Notes: generated by a model not told the origin, from the sequence alone. DNA of 64,000 bases from Chrysomallon squamiferum (GCA_012295275.1 CM022666.1:8530423-8594422), one strand, 5' to 3'. Positions 13,282 through 27,157 are shown, numbered from the stretch's first letter. A program made the numbers and translations.

Positions 13282-15136
13282 ACCAGCATGTGCAAAAAAT
13301 CCTGGATTAAATTTGTAATTTGTACTGACTGCTGGCTTTAGATTCTGAAATCAACAAAAAATAATATTTTCAGTATTAAAAAACCCCAAAACAACACCAA
13401 CAAATATGTGTGTATGTGTGTTTATAATTGTATATATACATATATAGATATATATATATACACACACACACACACAGTCACATATATATATAAAACAAAA
13501 AATAATATTTCTATGTGAACTTGCACATTTTTATTGAGTAATTTATGACTGTCATTTGAAGTAAAATACTATTTATTAAAACAAAATAGTAACTTCTTAA
13601 TATTTTAAACAAAAATGTAGTAACAATATGATGACATTATCTCCATAAATTTATACATTGTTAGACTGATTATGATTGTCACTTGAAATTGAGATAAATA
13701 ATAAACATTGTTCAAAACAACCGAAGAAATAAAAAAGTATAATGCTTACCTGTATGGCTTGCTGTAGCTTAGACCTCTTGATTTTCATTCTGCAATTAGT
13801 CAGAAATTTAATTCAGAATTTCTTAAGTTGATAACTAAACATATAAGAGGGAAAAAAAGGAGAACAAAAATTATTATATAAAAATTTAAATAATATATAA
13901 ATATTTAGAAATCAAAAATACTCAATTTGAACTGGAAAATTATTAACTACATGGTATCAAACAAATTAAATGCCATTTATGGATTATTTCTTTTGGTAAA
14001 TTAATAATTAAAAGGAATAATATTTGGTTTGATATCTTACAGTCAGCTTCAAAAGAATCTGCAGACTTTATCACATTACATAAAATATTTTCTTAAAAAA
14101 TAACTAACCTGGGTGTGGGGTTGTGGACTGAGATGGTAAATATTCCATCATTGCTTGAAAAATCACTTTTGACACTTCTGTTCATTTTACCACGTGTCTG
14201 CTGTCTGCTGGTCCTCAGTTCAAACCAGCCTGCATCCATGCTCTGACCTCTCCCCCTCAATGACTGACCTCGACCTCTGCCCCTGACTGAACGACCTCTA
14301 CCTCTGACCCTTCCTCTGTTTGCTAGGTCAGTATAGGTTTGATTGCGAAACTGGGACTGCCGCGAACCAAACGATCTGTTTGCAAACGCCCTTCCCCGCC
14401 CTCTGGCTCCATGTGTCCCTGAGTTAACTGTCCTTTGAACTGATGGATTTGTATTTTCCTGCAAAATTAATTATTAAAAACTATCACATATAAATTACTA
14501 AAATTTCAAAGAAAATCTATTTAACATTTTTCTTTTTAAAAAGCCACTTCCAACACTAATGTTCATTTTACCCTGCATACTTTTTAGTATTTTTACTTTT
14601 TAAATTGCTCAAAATCATTTCATTCAGCAGTCACACATTTTTGATCCTCTATAGTAAATTTTATTCTTCCCATACACTTAGAGTTTCTACTCTATCAGTT
14701 GCATTACATCAAGATATTATAACTGAATCTGATATATTGTGTAACATTTGGTCCAGGACAATGTCTATAGAGGTACAGTCAACTTCTACTACAGTTCATA
14801 TTTTTATTGTTACAGATTATTCTTTTTTTCATAACATTTGACAGGAACTGAGACATTTTCTGATTTGGTGTAAAAGTTTCCAAATAACAGTGTAATAATA
14901 AAATTTAGGAATCCTAATTAAGCAATGAAAATGATACAGGATGTGTACTTGAAGTGTTGAAGAGGTTAAAACAAAGTACCTGTATTCCTCTCCTTTGGTT
15001 GACAATGTTCTGCCGTTGCTGCTGCTGTGTCAGCAGTGCCACTCTTTCCTTTGCTCGTCTCAGAGCCTCGACAGCCTTTTTACGTTTGTCAGCTAATGAC
15101 ACTGCTCCCTGAGTACCAACACTGTTTTCTGACTGA

Positions 15137-15176
<40 letters not shown>

Positions 15177-16581
15177 GTAGTAGTAGTAGCAGTGATAACT
15201 ATAATAATAGTAATCACAATAATATAATAATACATAACGTCCTAATTTTTCATACATCACCATTTTTACCGAGTCGACTTCAAGTATGTGCATGTTTAAT
15301 TTGTCAGTCTACAGAAATATTAAAATAATCATTTAGAAACCAAAAATCTTATTTCTAACAGCAATGTAAATGTTATAGACGTTTTATGGCATTGGTACAT
15401 AAATTATTCTTTAGTGTTCATATCTGACTATTTTTCACTCCATCCAATTAATGTCTACAAAAGCTGCTTTTCTAAAGGGTTAGGTATATTCATTTCTTTC
15501 TGTCTATCTATGGGAAGGTGCATATAAAAGATAATTTATTGCTAATCCAGAAAGAGCAGCTCATCAAATGTAGGCAGCAGCTATTGTTTCATTATCTGAA
15601 TGGTGCTTACAACATATATAATTCATGTGTATCTGTTTCAACATATTGTATTAAACTATTTCTCCCCTTCTACAGACTTTTGAGTAAACCACTTACAGCA
15701 CTGTCCATAATCATAATACAATACACTTTATGACAATAGCTTAAAAGATTAGTTGATCTTCTTATTTTACCATGCTGATGTCTGTTTCTGGGTGTTTTTA
15801 TTTTTAAAAAGAGTGTTCTTAAAAGAAATACTTTTTAACAAACTGTTAGAGGATTCAATTAATACATACATTTTCATCCTGGTTCAGTGGACTAATTCCT
15901 GAATTCAACCTCTGTATCCTTCTAGCTCCCCGACCGCCTCCTCTGCCCCCTCTCTGTCTCAGACTACCCCTTCTAAAACCTTTCCTGAACCCACCACGAC
16001 TTTGCAGTCTGGGTCCTTTTCTACGTGTTTCACCTGTTTTCTTTTTATCAAGTTTAATAATGTCATCTGAAAAGAAATTATAAGTTGTTCATTCAGCTGT
16101 TGTTTTCTGGATTTATTTATAATCATTATTAATAAAAGTTGTAAATATTAATAATACAGATAACAGAAACTAAAAGCAATTTTTTAAAACTTTTTTTTAC
16201 ATAATTATCAACAATAAGAATTATTTATTTATTAATATATATATATTTTTTTATGTTGTTGTTCTTCGTCTTTTTATAAGATAAAATTAGTAATATAAAT
16301 ATATTTCCTTTTTTACTTTTTGTACTGTCATTAATACAATGAAATTAGTTTAATTAGATCTTATTACTCTTCAAAATTAAATTATTATTAAGTCTGTGAT
16401 GTTAACGAACACCCGCAACGCTGCAAATTGAATTATTGAGTAATTGATCGTGCCCCGTGGCTTTTTAGTTACAATTACAAAACTTTGTGTCATTTCTAAA
16501 ATAATAAATATGTATTGGAAAATTCTGAACGTTGCTATATTTACCTAATGACATGTCAACCTTGTTCACGTCTATAGACAT
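13282..16581 (-). CDS. FYTTD1: UAP56-interacting factor (UIF/FYTTD1)-like mRNA export adaptor
   Basis: Six exons join in phase: 16581-16545, 16066-15870, 15132-14980, 14458-14109, 13789-13750, 13344-13282 (about 280 residues; the final exon and stop were not found). The start ATG at 16581 is in exon 1. Exons 1 and 2 together encode the UAP56-binding motif DMSLDDIIKL near residues 9-18, as in UIF and ALYREF. There is no RRM, which excludes ALYREF. Exon 2 is Arg/Gly-rich. Exon 3 encodes a coiled, charged segment (KKAVEALRRAKERV). Exon 4 is dense in RG/RGR repeats, typical arginine-methylation and RNA-binding sequence, and ends with DGIFTISVHNP, matching the GGILTVSIDNP segment conserved in vertebrate UIF. 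Known role of the family: it recruits the helicase UAP56/DDX39B and the NXF1 receptor to nuclear mRNA. The human protein is about 318 residues, so a modest C-terminus is missing here. Confidence 0.85.
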
Positions 16582-17512
16582 ATTGCTGTAATTATTCTTC
16601 TGAAATCATTAAATGCAGAAAATCACTTCAAAAGTTGTATACTTTTACTGCTGTTGTTGTCGATCTTCTCTTCTGTATCATTCAGAGTTACGCCTGCTCA
16701 TTCTCTTCTGTTGGTAATTCTTCCAATAGGGTGCCTGTATTGGTGCACACCTAGGCATAATCTGACTGCTGATATAATTATTTTTCTTAAAGAAAATGTA
16801 TGTTCATGCTATCTAAATAGAAAAAAACTTTGTTGAGATGATGTTAAACTGAATTAAAAATTAACTACGAAAATAGAAAAACAGTACAAACGAATTGGAA
16901 ATACAAATGAAATAGAGTTTCGTCCCTTGTTCTACTTCTTTTTTTTTCTGAAAACATATTGATGGTAACAAATGTAAAACCTGCGTTATTTTTGTAGGAT
17001 TAATGCAGTGTACGGAAATGTCAAAGCATGAATGTACACATTGTCAGGGTCATATTTTAATTATTTGAAAGATCATAAATTGCCAATAATACCAGTGTAT
17101 TAGCTTTTCGAGTTGAGGTTTTGCAGACTGTTATATCTGGAAACTAAAACAAAAACTATTGAAGAATCAAAACGTCATAACTCATATATATTTTGTTCTG
17201 CTGTGTTTTGTTTTGATTGACCCAACATTTTAAAATGTAATAAAACAAAATCAACAAAGCAGCGTTAAAATAATTATATTTCAGTAGTTAAAACTACAGA
17301 TATAGAACTTCCTCAATTGTCTTCTCATAGACTGTGGCAGGATGAGATATTTTGTTCATTATGTCGAGAAAAAATATAAAATAGAACAGCATGTAAGAAT
17401 TATCTAAGAGAATCAAAATAATAATAACAACAACAATAATAATAATAACGTCAGCAATAATGTGTATACTGACAGTAATACCATAGTAGGAATAGCAAAG
17501 TACGGATTAATC
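16582..17512. promoter_or_regulatory. Shared upstream region of two divergent genes
   Basis: About 930 bp separate the start codons of the minus-strand UIF-like gene and the plus-strand zinc-finger gene. Transcription of both must start inside it. An open first-exon-like stretch with a GTAAGA donor lies at about 17343-17390 and could be a 5' UTR exon of the zinc-finger gene. No TATA box or other named site stands out. Confidence 0.5.
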
Positions 17513-20500
17513 ATGGGCAAACATTTACGTACAAGATGTGAGAAGTTAAGAGTAGCTTGTAAGCGAACACGGACATTACCTAAATCGCTGCAGAATGATT
17601 ATGTAACAACATGGAAACCATCAGACAGGACTGGTAGAAGTCGAAAGCATTCTGACAGTTCTAATGATTATTCTGCTAGCATCAGATCTACAAAATCAAA
17701 ACAAAAATGTAAGAAATTAAAAACATCTAACCAAGTGATTAGAAATGTTGCTAATTCAACTGAGGATTGTACAGTAAAATTTGTGGAAATCCAGAAAAAT
17801 GGAAAAGTAGAGAATGATAATCCAGCAGAAAAGAAACTGCAGCCAGAGTCAAAAATTAATTCTGAAATTTCAACAGTTAATGGCAAAACATTTGTAACCT
17901 TTAATTTACAAAGAAGTCAGGAAGATACAAGTGAGGAAGAACAAAATACTGATGGAGAAAAAGAAGTTAATGCTAATACAACAGCTGAAGTAACTCCTTT
18001 GAAAATGACAGTAAGAAGTCTTAGTGGATGTGGTGCCATTTCCAGTTCTGATGAAGAAAATTCAGATCCTGAGTTAGGTAAATTTCTCTTTTTACTTTAA
18101 TTTTCTTTGCTTGTTTCTGTTATTTATTAATTTATTATTATTAGTAGTAGTATTTAATTGAATTTTAATATTTATTTTATATATTTATTTTTATTAATTA
18201 TTATTATTTAGCATTTATTTATTTAATTGCATAAACAAATAATTTTACATAGATTTGAATAAGATTGATCATTCTTCGTTTAAAGAAAAAAAAAAAAACA
18301 ATATCTGTTTTTAATAACAAAATTTTAAAATTTTAATATTTATTTTTTCCCTTTCAGAATTAAAATTGTTCTGTCATTTCTGATTTTATTTTCACAGATT
18401 TTGTTGATGATGATGCAGATGAAGATTATGAACCAGATAAGAAATTACTGAAATCTCTTGACACACAAACCTACACCAGCAGACCTTGGAAATCACCATG
18501 GAAACAAGAAGAAGAAATTTCAACAAACCAGAATCACTCAGACAAGAGAAAACATTATGATCCCAAAAAGTCGAAATCACGATCTCTGAGTGCGAAGCTG
18601 AATACGTTAAAGAAACAGTTGAAAGAAGATTCTGTCCAGCCGTTACTTGATATCAAGTTATGTCAAACTGATGGTAATACATATTGCAATATTATTTTTA
18701 AGCACAAATGAATTAATATAAATCATTGATATTTTAGATAGGTGATGTTGATCATTTTAGAACTCAGCTGCAGTTCCTCTTTGGACAGTGCAAGTTATCA
18801 AAATTATTAACAGTTCTGTGTGAAGGAGGAGCTGGAGATGACTATCAGGAATCAAATTAGTTTAGGAGCTAAAATATTTAAAATTGAAAATGTTGATATT
18901 TTTGTTATGGATTATAAATTTAAAATTAAATAAGACTGACTTAACACAGATTTATCATTTGATTAATTTGTAGGCAAAGATATTACAAAGAGATTACAAT
19001 TTGATAAACTAACAAGAGCAGAGGTTAATTAGTTTGCATATAAACATAATTTAGACAAACTGTGACATTTGTTTACAGATCAGATTCTTGTTTAATTAAA
19101 AATTATCAACAAGGTTTGGGAAGTGTCTAGATGTATGTATAAGAACTGTATTCATGTTTTCACTTGATGAATATTTTTTACAGGGAAATATACAAAATCT
19201 CTTACAAAAGCTGCTATTGTTATTTCTCTTCTGATATTACTTCTGCCACTGTTACTACTACTTCTTCTACTAATTCTACTATTACTACTACTATACTACC
19301 ACTACTATTCTTTTCAGCACTACTACTACTACTACTGCTACTGCTATGATTACAACTATTATTACTTCTATTACAGTAATTACTAATATTACATCATCCT
19401 ACTATGTTTACTACAACTAATATTACCAACAGTAATGATAAATATTTGTCACTGGTAGTTGTAATAGAAATATAAATATTATTTCTGCGTTTCAGACACA
19501 TGGCATCTGAAACCAACACAATATCCTATTCTGACATCCATTAATGGGAATAACTTTGAAATTCTGTCATCACTGGTTTTGAAAGGTTGTTATGAGTCAG
19601 AATCCAGACTGTTTCCTCCTTTGTATGTGCAGGTAACCTGTTTGATTTAAATTAGAGCTAAGTAGATTAATTTACAGGTAAACATAGATTTAATTATGTA
19701 TCATCAATTAGATTAACAGGTAAGTAGATTTATGTACAGATAAACAGACATATTTAATTACAAATCATTAACATTGAAGCAAGCAATTTTCTGACAAACA
19801 GTTGATTGAATTTGTACATAAACAGACAGTTATATAATTAAACATCTGGATTAAATTGCAGATAACTATCTTAGCTTAATTTTAATGTAAACAACTAGGG
19901 TTATTTGCAAGTAAACACTTGAAATAATTTGCATATTAATAGTTATGTTAATTTACTCATAAAACGTCATAGATACTGGACAAAATAATAATGAATATGG
20001 GTCATTCCATGTCAAATCACCCCCCAAATTATTTTTTTTAAACTCAACCGTCTCTGATTTTTATGAAACTTGGTATACTTGTTGACTGGGATCCCACAGC
20101 ACAAAATATTAGCCCAATCGGATCAGTGGTGTGGGAGATATGGCCCACCGAATTTTGAGATTTTGGGCAAAAATGGGCATGACCACCAACCTTAGAACCC
20201 TCATATCTCAGGAACTACTGGGCCAATCTTCATAAAATTGGTATTGTTGAAAAGGCAATATGACAAGCATTCCAAATCTGCCATTTTTGTTCAGTTTGGA
20301 AAATATTGGAGTGCATTGACCTTTTGATGTTTGCTATGACCTTGAAATTGACAGTGTAGATCACATGACCTTCAGATGACCCTTATTGAAATTTAATCTC
20401 CCACATGTTAACTAAAACATATAAAAGTTTCCTGGGTGTAATATTTTTTGTTTAGCCACAATATAGATTTAAAAAATGCACATACGTGAAAATAACACCT

Positions 20501-23500
20501 TTTCAGCCATTAACATCTGATTAACTAAAAATTGAATGATCAATTCTGGTGCTAGGAATCACCATCTTTCTTGATCATCGAGTAAGACATTGTAGGCCTA
20601 CATGCATGCATAAAGTTCACATAAATTTGAGAGAACTAGGTGTTTCTGATGCTTAACCTTCTCACCATCTTTGTTTCAAATGCTCATTGTATCCTTCATT
20701 CTCCGACATATTCTACTGTTCTCATCACTTTCATAAAATTGGATTATTTCCTCCTTCAATTCATTTGACAGAACTTTCCCTTGTTTCTTATCACAGAGGG
20801 ATAGAATCACTTTCTCTTTCTTCACCACACAGCTTTTTTTCATAAGGTAATTCGTTGTTTCAAATTCATTCATTGTCCTTTCAATGGTAAAGGGTGACAA
20901 AGTCAAGATTTGCACACGCTATGGGTAGGATTTAGACATTAAGATGTCATTTTGATGTTACTCTACCTGATGCTAGTTTTTTTCTGTCCTTTCATTTGTT
21001 TACTGGAATGTGCTAGTGAATGGAGTTTAACAGGAGTTTCACCTAAACTTGACAGGATAGAATTCAAGTCAAAGTCCTTTTCTGGGGAATCAACAACCAG
21101 CAGTTTGTTTGGCAAGTTATCATCAAATTCTCCCATTGTAATACCACCCATACTAAAGCCATCCTCTGCAGGGGTTTGGTCCTTTGATTTCTGAAGGCTA
21201 ATCAGACAGTCACAGCACAACATGTTTTATGGCACTAGTGTCTTTGGAGGATTTACTAAGCATTTGTAAGTGCCCATGCTAACAGTTCTTAAAGATCTAG
21301 TGCGTGCTTGCTTAGGATGGCAATTTAGGGGATCACAACAGTTTTTCCGCAATGTTAAAATTTGATTAAAAGTTCTTGTTCATGATGTGAACAGATACTC
21401 TTGATGTCCCGTGTTTTGATTTCATTTCAAAGAGTGAGGAGTTCAACTTCCTCAGTTTTCCAAACTCTTCACAACAACTCCTTTTTGATATGATGGTGTT
21501 GATAACACACATTTTCAGGAGAGTTAAAGCTGCAGTTAGCCCTGGAAGAAATAAGGATTTTCAATATTGGCCTGCACCTTCAATTCAATAGAACAAAGTC
21601 AGTGCTTTCTTAAATATCAAATCAAATCCTGAAACCCTTTCAGTAAAGTTAAGCAGGTCATAAAATGGCAGCAGAGTACATGTGTTATTGCCAAAGGCCC
21701 ACAAGTCTTGGGCATTTATGTCAATCTTCTCGAGTATAAATCACAGTTTATTAAGGTGAAGGTAGACCTTGTTTATACTCTGTGCCGAAGACTGGGTGTA
21801 CAAATACATTATGCAGTACATCACTTGATGATGTCTGATTTCAGACTGGGTTGTACGGTTGACTGAAACCTTGTTCAAAACCAATGGCAAGGCCACATGA
21901 CATGATAAAATATGTTTTATGAAGAAACTTCTTTGTCTTAAACTTCTAATTGCCATGTGCTCAATGGGGATTTCACCAGGGGATCTAAATGAGTTTCTGA
22001 CCTGCCTGAAGCATCACTTCCTGTTAACCCTTTGAGCCTGAATGGTAGAACATGTTGTGCCAATTGGCATCTTTTCATATCCTTCAGGCATTCCTTCAGA
22101 CATGTCAGGTGGGTTTTAACTCCAAAGATGAATTTTTGGTCTCAGAGAAAATGTACATTGTAATGCATTATCAATATCAATCATCCATGCAGGTATTATG
22201 GCTAAACAAAAAATATTACACCCAGGAAACTTTTATATGTGAACTTTATGCATACATGTAGGCCCACAATGTCTTACTTGATGATCAAGAAAGATGGTGA
22301 TTCCTAGCATCCAGAATTGATCATTCAGGTTTTAGTTAATCAGATGTTAATGGCTGAAAAGGTGTTATTTTCATGTATGTGCATTTTTTAAATCTATATT
22401 GTGGCTAAACAAAAAATATTACACCCAGGAAACTTTTATATGTTTTAGTTAACATGTGGGAGATTAAATTTCAATAAGGGTCATCTCAAGGTCATGTGAT
22501 CCACACTGTCAATTTCAAGGTCATAGCAAACATCAAAAGGTCAGTGTACTCCAATATTTTTCAAACTGAACAAAAATGGCAGATTTGGAATGCTTGTCAT
22601 ATTGCCTTTTCAACAATACCAATTTTATGAAGATTGGCCCAGTAGTTCCTGAGATATGAGGGTTCTAAGGTTGGTGGTCATGCCCATTTTTGCCAAAAAT
22701 CTCAAAATTCAGTGGGCTGTATCTCCCATACCACTGATCCAATTGGGCTAATATTTCAGATTTGGTGCTGTGGGATCCCAGTCAACAAATATACCAAGTT
22801 TTATAAAAGTCTGAGACAGTCGGGTTTAACCCATTGAGTGATTTGACACGGAATGACCCATACAGATACACTCTTGTCAATACACACACAAAAACATAAC
22901 ACAAGGACAAAGACACACCTACTCAAACAGATTTGTGCATATACATACACAAATGCTGACAAATGCAAACACATAAAACACATGCACACATACACAGTTT
23001 TCAAGTTTTTCTTATTTCTAGGGATTATCACTTTCCTCTGAAACAAGTTCTCTTCTTGGACCATTTAAAATTGTGAATGACCCATTTACTCACCTTGAAC
23101 CCCTCACAGAGGAAGAATCCAGGGGAGCAACCAAACCTGCAGTGGAGGTCACAGATTCCAGAACAGAATGTAAGTATTAACATAGATTCCACATAATCAA
23201 AGGGTAATAATATGTTTTAATTTAGAAAGTAAATATTAAACATGGGGTCACACGTTCAAATGGTTATTTATTTTTACTTAGGGTCATTGGTTTAAATTCT
23301 GAAAGTAAATTCTAAGATGAGGTCAGAGATTCAGATTATGGTGTATTTTAACTTATAGATCAGAGATTCAGACACTGAAGATAAATACTAATGATAAATG
23401 TTAACATTGAGGCTGATGAGTCTACCAGTGAAATATTAACATGTAGGTGATAGTTTCAAATGTAGTAACACATTTTAATTTTGAGATCAGTAATTCAGAG

Positions 23501-26500
23501 ACTGAAGATAAATAGTAACATGACTGTGGTATTTTTACATGGAGGTCAGTGATTCAAACAGTGAAATATTAACACTAGGTCACAGATTCAAATGATTTAA
23601 CTATGAGGTTAAAACTCAACACTGAAAATGTTTTACTTTAGTGATAAAATATTTAAACATAACAATGAAATGTAAAAAAGAAGTCATTTTATCAGTCATT
23701 GAAGATAGATATTGATTTAGATGATTGAGAATAAAAAAATAACAAAAAATTGGAGTTTATATATTCAACAATATAAGATAAATAAATATTAGGGGATGTC
23801 TATTATTCAAAGATTGTTGAAAAGCCAAAATTAATCACACACACACAAACATATGCATAAAACCCCCCACATATTAATGAAAGTTATGTATTTAATATTT
23901 TCATTTGTAAATTCAAGTTCAGAAGAAAAAGAAACGACCAGTGCCAATGCAGTTGAAGTGGCCGAAGTCAGGAGTACTTGGTGACAGGAAGGTGGCACTG
24001 ACAGACCACAGCTACTTAACACATCCTGTGAAAAGAGCAAGAAAACCTGCTTCTGATGTCTCTCAGAAACAGAGCAGAAAGAAAACAAACACAGTCGACT
24101 TGAGTCAGTCAGACAGTGAGATGGACGAAGACTCTTGTAATCAAGTAGTTACATGTTTCGAAAAAAATATCTGTTTGATAATATATTTTAATATTTATTA
24201 AATAAAAATAAATAAATAAATTTAAATTAAAATGTAACAAAATCTGAAATTCTAATAGCTCGGTATTAGATAATTATTCTTATTTCTTCAGATTGTATTG
24301 CTGACAAGTTTGTAAGTTAAAATAATCTGGAAATATTTCTTACAGGACTGTGAAGAAATGATAACAATCAATAGTCTAGAAGAAGCTTCAACTAAAACTT
24401 ACAAGAAACAGAGTAATGGTAATATATATACATATTTTTTTTAATTAGTGGTATAGCGGTTGCCACTCAGAGACTAATGTTGCAAAATATTGATTGTTAG
24501 TTAGATGAAACTTACATATTGCCGACATTGCAGAATTTTGGTGGTTAATGGATTATTTTAACAGTTTATCTTATTGCTGAACTTAAATTGTTATTATTTT
24601 ATTTAATTCTCTGTATATTTAATAACTGAATTATTTTATACATGCTTTTATTCAATGACTGGCTTTCTGTTCAGAATCCAGGGTTGTCTTTTTGAAGACT
24701 TGTCATATTTTAAAATACAATTATTATATAACTGAAGCAGTTCTAAAATACCTGTAAAAGATGTTATTATTATTATTATTCTCTTTTTTTTTCTTTTTAT
24801 TAACTTGGAATAGTTAATAATTTATACTGAAATGCACATTTATAATTTTAACATTACTAATAATATTGTCAAGCATAATTGTAATATCTAATAATAAATA
24901 CATTGTAACGGTTTTCTTTTTTTACTATATTTTATTTATTTTTTATAGTATTTGTTTTGGTTGAAATTTTATTACAATTTATTTAGTTTAATTTAGTTTA
25001 TATTTGTATTAAATTTATTTAATATTTATTTATTTATTTATTTATGTGTTTATTTATTTATTTTAGCAGACTCAACAGCTTTGTCCAGCAGTAGCATTTT
25101 TGAGCCAGTTGAATTTGATGATTTACCTCCTGCTTCCAATGAGATCACAGTGGGTATATCTGGCCGAGCCATCTCTCACAGGTACAGATTGAAAAACAAA
25201 GGTTCCGGTTTTGAGGAAAACAGAGAAAATATCCGAGTTGAAAAAACTACTGAAGGGATAGTGATAGAGAGTGTTCAGGATAACTACAACAAAGATAAAC
25301 CAGTATCATTCACTTGTAGATATTGTTTAAAACTTCTCTCCAGTGCAGCTACTTTATTTTCACATGTCAGAGTTGTTCATGCTGGAGCACCAGACATACA
25401 GACATATTTGCTGGAAATAAAAGAACGCATGAAAGTCAAATGTCCTTACTGCTCTGACGATGTCTGGATCCTGGGTTATAAGAATCTGTCGCAACATGTT
25501 GGAGTATTTCATTCTGAAATGGAGCCATCCGTGCAGTTGCCGACATTACCACAGTTGATGGAGAAAATGGTGCAGCGAAAAACCCAAACTGGTGCAGATT
25601 CTGTAATTCTTTGTCACCTTTGTCCAGCCACTTTTAAGAGTCATTTGTTCTTTGAGAAACATTTGCAAGAACACAGCAAAAGGACAGATCCTGAGATTAA
25701 TCCTGAAAACAAGCAGGAAATTGATAAATCATCTCATCTTCTCAAGTGTAAGAAATGTGATATGAATTTTAGAACTGACGATGAACTGAGAAAACACGTA
25801 TCTCAAATACATGGTTCAGAATCTGGACCAAATTGTGATATCTGTTGTAATACTTTCAGCTCTTCAAACAAACTAGAATTGCACAGGTCTGAAGAACACG
25901 AAGGACGGATTCCTTTCCACTGTCCTTTCTGCATACTTGGCTATAAGGACAAACTCAACCTGTACAGACATATAGGTCGTGTTCATTTAGATGTTTTGCC
26001 ACACAAATGTCCCAAATGTTTGAAGTTATTTGACAGGCTTACATCTTTAGAACATCACGTTAAAAAAAACTCACAAGGATGAGTTGGAAAGCTTTTTGCT
26101 GGAACTCAAAAAACAAGCTCATGAGCTTCTGGAGTGTCCTTACTGTTCTGAAGTGTTCAAGAGTGGACATCCACTTGTCCAGCATATTCTGGATGTCCAT
26201 CAGGATTCCTTTCCTTTTCAGTGTTTCAAATGCAGTTTGCGGTTTCTTGAAAAAAGGCTTTTGCAGAATCATTTGGTTCATGCCCACAGAATTGTGTCAT
26301 CAGAGACCAGCCATTCTTCACTGAGGACTAAATATGTGAAAGACACAAAGACAACAGCTGAAACTCAGCATAGTAGGCAAGAAAAAGTAATAAAGTCTAT
26401 TGAGGATCTGCCAGTAGAGGCACAGAATGCAGTCAGAGATCTTCAAGAACGTGGAAAATCGGCTGTGGTTATTGTTAATTTTCATACTGAAAAAAGCAAG

Positions 26501-27157
26501 TCAGCTGTTTGCCATAGTCCAAGAAAAGCAGCAGAGAAAACAAGTGTTACAAATTTGGCAACAAAAACATCAGCAGTGCAGGCAGACATTGGTGTAACAG
26601 AATCCCCTTGTGTATCCAATCAATTTGGCAAGATTTTTGAGATTTACACTGATGCACAATGTGAGACACAGATGTTAAATCTCCTTAGCAACCAAGCTGA
26701 AGTTGCAGCCACTGCAATGAAATACGTTACTATTGGTGACATTGGTTCACTTCCTTCAGAGGTCCAACATGTCAGTTACCCAGGATTATCTGTTGGAGTT
26801 AATGCTAATATTCCTGCATGTCCAGCTGCTTTTGGTGACAGAAGTACAGACACAATGACATCATCAACTGGTTTGAGTTACTATGAGCCAGTGACTACTG
26901 CTGTAGAAGACAGCTCTTCTTACATAGAAGAGTATGTTTATGGAGTACAGCCAACTGAAGTTGTTGAGGAGATTGTTGATGACTCCGGAGCTGAGACAAG
27001 TGGGATTGACAATTATGAGGAGGTGATCACTATACCAGTCTCAGAATTAGCAGCCAGCTCTGCTTGCCAGACTAGACAAGCTGAGATTTTATCAGGGTCG
27101 GAGACAATCTCTGCAGCAGATTTTATAAAGTTAATTGGTGAAGCAAATCTAAAGTGA
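17513..27157 (+). CDS. Multi-exon protein with nine C2H2 zinc fingers
   Basis: Exons: 17513-18077, 18398-18673, 19496-19632, 23022-23169, 23918-24144, 24346-24418, 25067-27157. All joins keep frame. The start at 17513 is chosen as the first ATG of the frame, with A at -3 and G at +4. The first six exons encode a charged, Ser/Glu/Lys-rich, probably disordered half with acidic patches (FVDDDADEDYEPD) and basic patches (QKKKKRP). The last exon holds nine C2H2 fingers, from CRYC at about 25315 to the finger ending HLVHAH at about 26286, followed by about 290 residues without fingers. The seventh finger loses its last His and the frame breaks, because the A8 run at 26062-26069 has one base too many. 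With seven A the finger reads C-x2-C-x12-H-x4-H and the frame stays open to 27157 (about 1171 residues). Likely a nuclear DNA- or RNA-binding protein; no orthologue recognised. Confidence 0.8.
19230..19350. repeat. (CTA)n-rich imperfect microsatellite in intron
   Basis: Imperfect ctactactt/tactac repeats in intron 2 of the zinc-finger gene. No coding potential. Confidence 0.7.
19998..22863 (-). mobile_element. Long-TIR DNA transposon, copy 2 (inside an intron)
   Basis: Inverted arms of about 620 bp (19998-20620 and 22235-22863) begin TGGGTCATTCCATGTCAAAT and end with the mirror GACACGGAATGACCCA. A TA dinucleotide flanks both outer ends, compatible with a 2-bp target-site duplication. Both arms share the blocks ggatcccacagcac, ggtattgttgaaaaggcaat and ttacacccaggaaactttta with copy 1. 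It lies wholly within the third intron (19633-23021) of the zinc-finger gene, in antisense orientation to it. A partial extra copy of an inner arm segment occurs at about 22195-22240. The interior carries only the N-terminal part of the transposase-like gene. Confidence 0.85.
20676..21350 (-). pseudogene. N-terminal part of the transposase-like gene, broken
   Basis: Read on the minus strand from about 21350, a Cys-rich segment (KNCCDPLNCH, then CCDCLISLQK after an in-frame stop near 21220) precedes LNSILSSLGETPVKLHSL. After a break near 20940 it continues with TLSPFTIERTMNEFETTNYL, a basic helix-like stretch, GKVLSNELKEEIIQFYE and SRICRRMKD, stopping at 20676. These motifs match the N-terminal half of the same invertebrate protein family whose core lies in copy 1. 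The catalytic core has been deleted, since the left arm follows directly. Copies 1 and 2 therefore preserve complementary halves. Dead copy. Confidence 0.6.
22864..23000. repeat. CA-rich degenerate repeat beside transposon copy 2
   Basis: Starts tacagatacac and continues as acacacaaaaacata-type sequence. It resembles the 40-bp minisatellite that flanks copy 1 (which has acagatacaatacacaaa just outside the right arm). Confidence 0.45.
25061..25069 (+). promoter_or_regulatory. Tandem NAGNAG splice acceptor
   Basis: The last exon of the zinc-finger gene is preceded by ttttagcag. Both AG dinucleotides (ending at 25066 and 25069) leave the frame open and differ by one codon (GCA plus an Asp either way), so two protein isoforms differing by a single alanine are possible. 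Confidence 0.5.
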
